DNA from: VXNE01 sp965248075 | GTDB taxonomy: Bacteria > Pseudomonadota > Gammaproteobacteria > Pseudomonadales > Azotimanducaceae | DNA length: 64,000 bases | NCBI GenBank assembly: GCA_965248075.1 | Contig: CBDFIL010000003.1 | Location: forward strand, 1,116,001 to 1,180,000 | Reading direction: 5' to 3' | Shown here: piece after piece, positions 61,328-64,000 of the stretch | How positions within the stretch are numbered: position 1 is the first letter of the stretch | Layout of the letters: each line of letters opens with the position of its first letter | Translations under genes and position numbers: made by a program | Notes under the pieces: generated by a model | Told to the model about the DNA's origin: nothing | Databases searched by the model: none | The model's input: only the letters and a program-made list of their open reading frames with translations

Positions 61328-61752
61328 TCCGGTCTCCGCTTGACCGCGGTAAAGCGGTTGCGTCCGTCCTCGCGCCGGTACTGAAGCTCGTCCATGATGG
61401 TGCGCACGAGGTACACCCCGAGCCCACCGATGGGACGGTCCTCGAGCGACGCCTCAAGGTCCGGTCCCGGCGCATCGTTGAGTGGATCGAACGGACGCCC
61501 CGCATCGACGATATCGAGGGTCAGCGACTCTTCGGCGGACGTCACGGCAATCGTGAACTCATGCTCGCCACCGTCGTCGTAGGCATAGTTGACGACGTTG
61601 ATGCCGAGCTCCTCCACGACCAGGCCCATCTGGAACACCACGTCGGCAGGCCAGTCCTGGGCATTGCAGAAAGCTTCGATCTCCTCCTGCGCGCGCCGCA
61701 GGTCGTCGACGCTGGTGGTCACCTGCAAGGAGAGGTTCCCGGTCACCGTCAA
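61324..61752 (-). CDS. RsbW/SpoIIAB-like anti-sigma-type kinase domain
   Basis: A 142-residue GHKL ATPase: VVEELGINVVNYAYDDGGEH (N box), LDIVDAGRPFDPLND (DxGxxF) and RPIGGLGVYLVRTIMDELQY (G box). Such kinases bind sigma or other targets and phosphorylate an STAS antagonist. No STAS gene lies in the operon. It overlaps both neighbours by ATGA, hence fixed stoichiometry. Confidence 0.9.
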   Translation of the reverse strand: MTVTGNLSLQVTTSVDDLRRAQEEIEAFCNAQDWPADVVFQMGLVVEELGINVVNYAYDDGGEHEFTIAVTSAEESLTLDIVDAGRPFDPLNDAPGPDLEASLEDRPIGGLGVYLVRTIMDELQYRREDGRNRFTAVKRRPE

Positions 61753-62909
61753 GCCTCCCGGACCACGATCAGACAGGTGATGTCGTCGGATTGCGGCGTC
61801 GCGCCGGCGAACTCGTGCACCGCCTCGAACACGGCCAGGCTGACCTCCTGGGCGTTGTCTGGCTGCCGTTCGGCGAACACGGCCTGCAGTCTGTCGAGGC
61901 CGAACTCCTCGTCCCGCGCGTTCATGGCCTCCGTCACGCCGTCGGTATAAAGGATGGCGATGTCCCCCGGTTGCAGCGTGGCGGCATCCTGGCGATAGGA
62001 AAGGCCGCTCATGACGCCAAGCGCCATGCCACCCGTCATCGGCAGAACAGTCGATGCGCCGCCCAGGTGCACGACCAGCGGTGGGTTGTGACCGCCGTTG
62101 GCGTAGAGGAGCGTCCCCGTCTCGGGGTCGAGCACCGCATAGAACAGCGTGACGAACATCGCGGCTTCGTTGTCCGCCTCAAGCAGGTTGTTCACCTCCT
62201 CGAGCACGTTGCCTGGCTCCGACACGCCAATGGTCGAGCCCTTCATCAACGTGCGGCTCGACATCATGAAGAGCGCCGCCGGGACGCCCTTGCCCGATAC
62301 GTCGGCGATCGTCAGGCCGATGCGCCCGCCCTCAAGGTTGATGACGTCGAAGAAATCGCCGCCCACCTCGCGCGCCGGCTCCATGTTGCCGAATACCTGG
62401 TAGCCCGGCGTCTTCGGAAATACGGTCGGCAGAATCGATTGCTGCATCCGGCTCGCGACATCCAGCTCGTTCTGCAGCGCCACGAGCCGGTCGCGGGTCT
62501 CGAGGGCGTCGCGCAGCAGGGCCAGGTGGCTCAGCGTCTTGTCGATGGTGACCTTGAGGTCGTTGAAGTCGATGGGCTTTGTGACGAAGTCGAATGCGCC
62601 CCGGTTCATCGCGGTGCGGATGTTCTGCATGTCGCCGTACGCCGACACGATCACCGCTCGAATGTTCGGATCGACCTTCGGAATCTGGTCGAGGAGCGTC
62701 AGGCCATCCATGCCCGGCATGTTGATGTCGGACAGGACCATCTCGATCTCGCGGTCCTCGTGCAGACGTTCGAGGGCCTCGAAACCGTCGCGGGCGAACG
62801 AGAACTCGTATTGACCGGCGCGCACCTCGCGCCGCATGCGCTGTCGCATGAGCCGCTCGAGATCGGGCTCGTCGTCGACGACCAGGATCTTGCGCGGCCG
62901 CTCCTTCAC
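61749..62909 (-). CDS. Response regulator with PP2C/SpoIIE-type phosphatase output
   Basis: A 386-residue protein. The N-terminal receiver has VVDDEPDLERL, phospho-acceptor D61 in MVLSDINMPGMDGLTLLDQI and the conserved Lys in DFVTKPID. A coiled-coil linker (140-170) leads to a PP2C-like phosphatase: PAREVGGDFFDVINLEGGRI, GLTIADVSGKGVPAALFM and AILYTDGVTEAMN. GTG 62909 has GGAG upstream and begins exactly at the receiver. It is the first gene of the operon and resembles RssB/HsbR-type partner-switching regulators. Confidence 0.93.
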   Translation of the reverse strand: MKERPRKILVVDDEPDLERLMRQRMRREVRAGQYEFSFARDGFEALERLHEDREIEMVLSDINMPGMDGLTLLDQIPKVDPNIRAVIVSAYGDMQNIRTAMNRGAFDFVTKPIDFNDLKVTIDKTLSHLALLRDALETRDRLVALQNELDVASRMQQSILPTVFPKTPGYQVFGNMEPAREVGGDFFDVINLEGGRIGLTIADVSGKGVPAALFMMSSRTLMKGSTIGVSEPGNVLEEVNNLLEADNEAAMFVTLFYAVLDPETGTLLYANGGHNPPLVVHLGGASTVLPMTGGMALGVMSGLSYRQDAATLQPGDIAILYTDGVTEAMNARDEEFGLDRLQAVFAERQPDNAQEVSLAVFEAVHEFAGATPQSDDITCLIVVREA

Positions 62910-63144
62910 GATGCCGCTCCAGGCCCGGTGCGATGTCCGGCTCCCGCGCTGCGGGCCTTGACGCACCCCACGACCGCGTCCGCCATCTGCCGCTCGCCTC
63001 TCCCCGGTCGGTTCGGACGGCAGCATGGCCATCCGCCCAGGGGGTGTCAAGCGCGCGCCCCGGCCCGGCCGTCCACACCTGCCGCGGGGTTCCCGTGCGC
63101 CCGGGATGGCCCCGACACCCACCGGGACGAGGCGCGTACGGGCC

Positions 63145-63150
63145 TATAAT
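63145..63150 (+). promoter_or_regulatory. Predicted -10 box of the right-edge gene
   Basis: A perfect TATAAT 30 bases before the TTG start at 63180. No good -35 was seen. Confidence 0.4.
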
Positions 63151-63179
63151 TCGGTACGCCGCCGCGACGGAGTTCCCCC

Positions 63180-64000
63180 TTGGACCTCGACGCCTATCCA
63201 GTCGATGCCGCCGTTCCGGACGACGCGTTCCTGAGCGAGGGCGTCCCCCGCCAGCACTGGCGTCCGTTGCACGACGCGCTCCGGGAGTGGACCGTGGACG
63301 AGGTGGCCGGGCTGCAGGAACAGCCTGCGGCTTCGACCTCGCCCGCATCGGCGACCGTTTCCACGTGCTCCACGACAATCTGCGCTGTCCCGCCGGGCCG
63401 GCACCATGATCGCCCTGCAGAGGGTCGTCCGGTCGAGCCTGTCGCGCCTGTACGGGACCTGTGGCGTGAACTGGTGCAAGGCGCGGATCTCGTGGTCGAC
63501 AACGGCCGCGTCTGCATGCGCGCAACCTCGGGCCCCGGAAGGCAAGTCGACGCGCTCTACCGGCACGTGGACGACGACTTCCTGGACCCGCTGGTGTTCC
63601 GCCCCGACTCGCTGCTCGGGGCGCCGGGTCTGCTCCACGCCTGCAAGCTCGGCACCGTGGGTCTGGCCAACGCACCCGGCACGGGGGTCGCGGATGGGCC
63701 CGGCGTCTTCCCCTTCGTCCCCGACATCATCCGCTACTACTGTGCGGAGGAGCCGCTGCTGCCCAACGAGGCAACCTACCCGTGGCGCCGCCCCGAGGAC
63801 CTCGAATACACCCTCGACAACCTTGTACACCTCGGACGGCTTCGGCAACGCGCATCACCCGCTCACCGTGCACGGGCAGCACCGCTCCATCGAAATCGCG
63901 GCACGCGCGACCGTGGAGGTCGCCCCCGTGCGTGAAACTCCGCCGCAGCTCGACACCGGCGCCTGGGAAGTCGTGCGCACCTGGCGCAACGCCTTCGACC
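63180..64000 (+). pseudogene. Decayed circularly permuted ATP-grasp joined to a transglutaminase-like N-terminus
   Basis: Parts of a circularly permuted ATP-grasp protein are seen in two frames: ACGFDLARIGDRFHVLHDNL with RCPAG at about 63328-63400, and ADLVVDNGRVCMRATSGPGR, FLDPLVFRPDSLLGAPGLL, PFVPDIIRYYCAEEPLLPNE at about 63487-63830. From about 63830 another frame reads YTSDGFGNAHHPLTVHGQHR and SIEIAARATVEVAP, the N-terminal region of a bacterial transglutaminase. Both belong to the Anbu-associated gene set. Deletions and frameshifts have fused them. It runs off the window. Confidence 0.6.

Overview
This is a high-GC chromosomal window from a gammaproteobacterium. The evidence is gene order: ung-lysS-prfB-recJ-hom-dsbC-xerD, then rplS-trmD-rimM-rpsP-ffh and a CorB-like gene, is the Pseudomonas/E. 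coli arrangement. thrC (normally beside hom) and ypjD (normally between ffh and corB) are absent. I cannot assign a genus. The metabolic gene content (sulfatases, luciferase-like monooxygenase, GMC oxidoreductase, MaoC and crotonase enzymes) would suit a heterotrophic, possibly marine or host-associated, bacterium; that is inference.

Layout. 1-16 kb is core translation, repair and protein-export housekeeping, interrupted by a complete, recent IS66-family element (2814-5473, exact 8-bp target duplication) that carries a DUF4338/DruA-like gene, and by a small MITE-like element next to the xerD start. 16-21.8 kb holds leuA with a putative leucine attenuator peptide, a degenerate Fic protein, purT, a gamma-carbonic anhydrase homologue and a Nudix hydrolase. 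21.8-36.1 kb is a set of mostly monocistronic catabolic/detoxification genes around a two-gene RND efflux system whose adaptor carries an extra copy of the pump's own porter subdomain.

36.3-54.3 kb is a plastic accessory region. It has four copies (two intact, one frameshifted, one truncated) of a flavodoxin-like gene, several detached 3' ends of one TonB-dependent receptor, two copies of a DUF4202 gene (one with an internal deletion), decayed Rpn/DUF4351 nuclease and small membrane-protein genes, an IS630 pseudo-element, a fragment with type IVB-secretion-like (DotH/IcmK), DsbA-like, Cys-rich and RHS-type sequences, a thiamine-riboswitch-controlled TonB receptor and a DUF234-type ATPase. Small hairpins of one repeat family, with covarying stems and an invariant pentaloop, are scattered here and at 57.8 kb.

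54.3-57.8 kb encodes two formylglycine sulfatases and an RNHCP zinc-ribbon protein in one operon. 57.9-62.9 kb is a tightly overlapping four-gene signalling operon (response-regulator/PP2C phosphatase, RsbW-like kinase, periplasmic binding protein, TorS-like sensor kinase). The right edge (63.2-64 kb) is a decayed pair of genes of the Anbu-associated type (circularly permuted ATP-grasp and transglutaminase). No rRNA, tRNA or CRISPR array was recognised.
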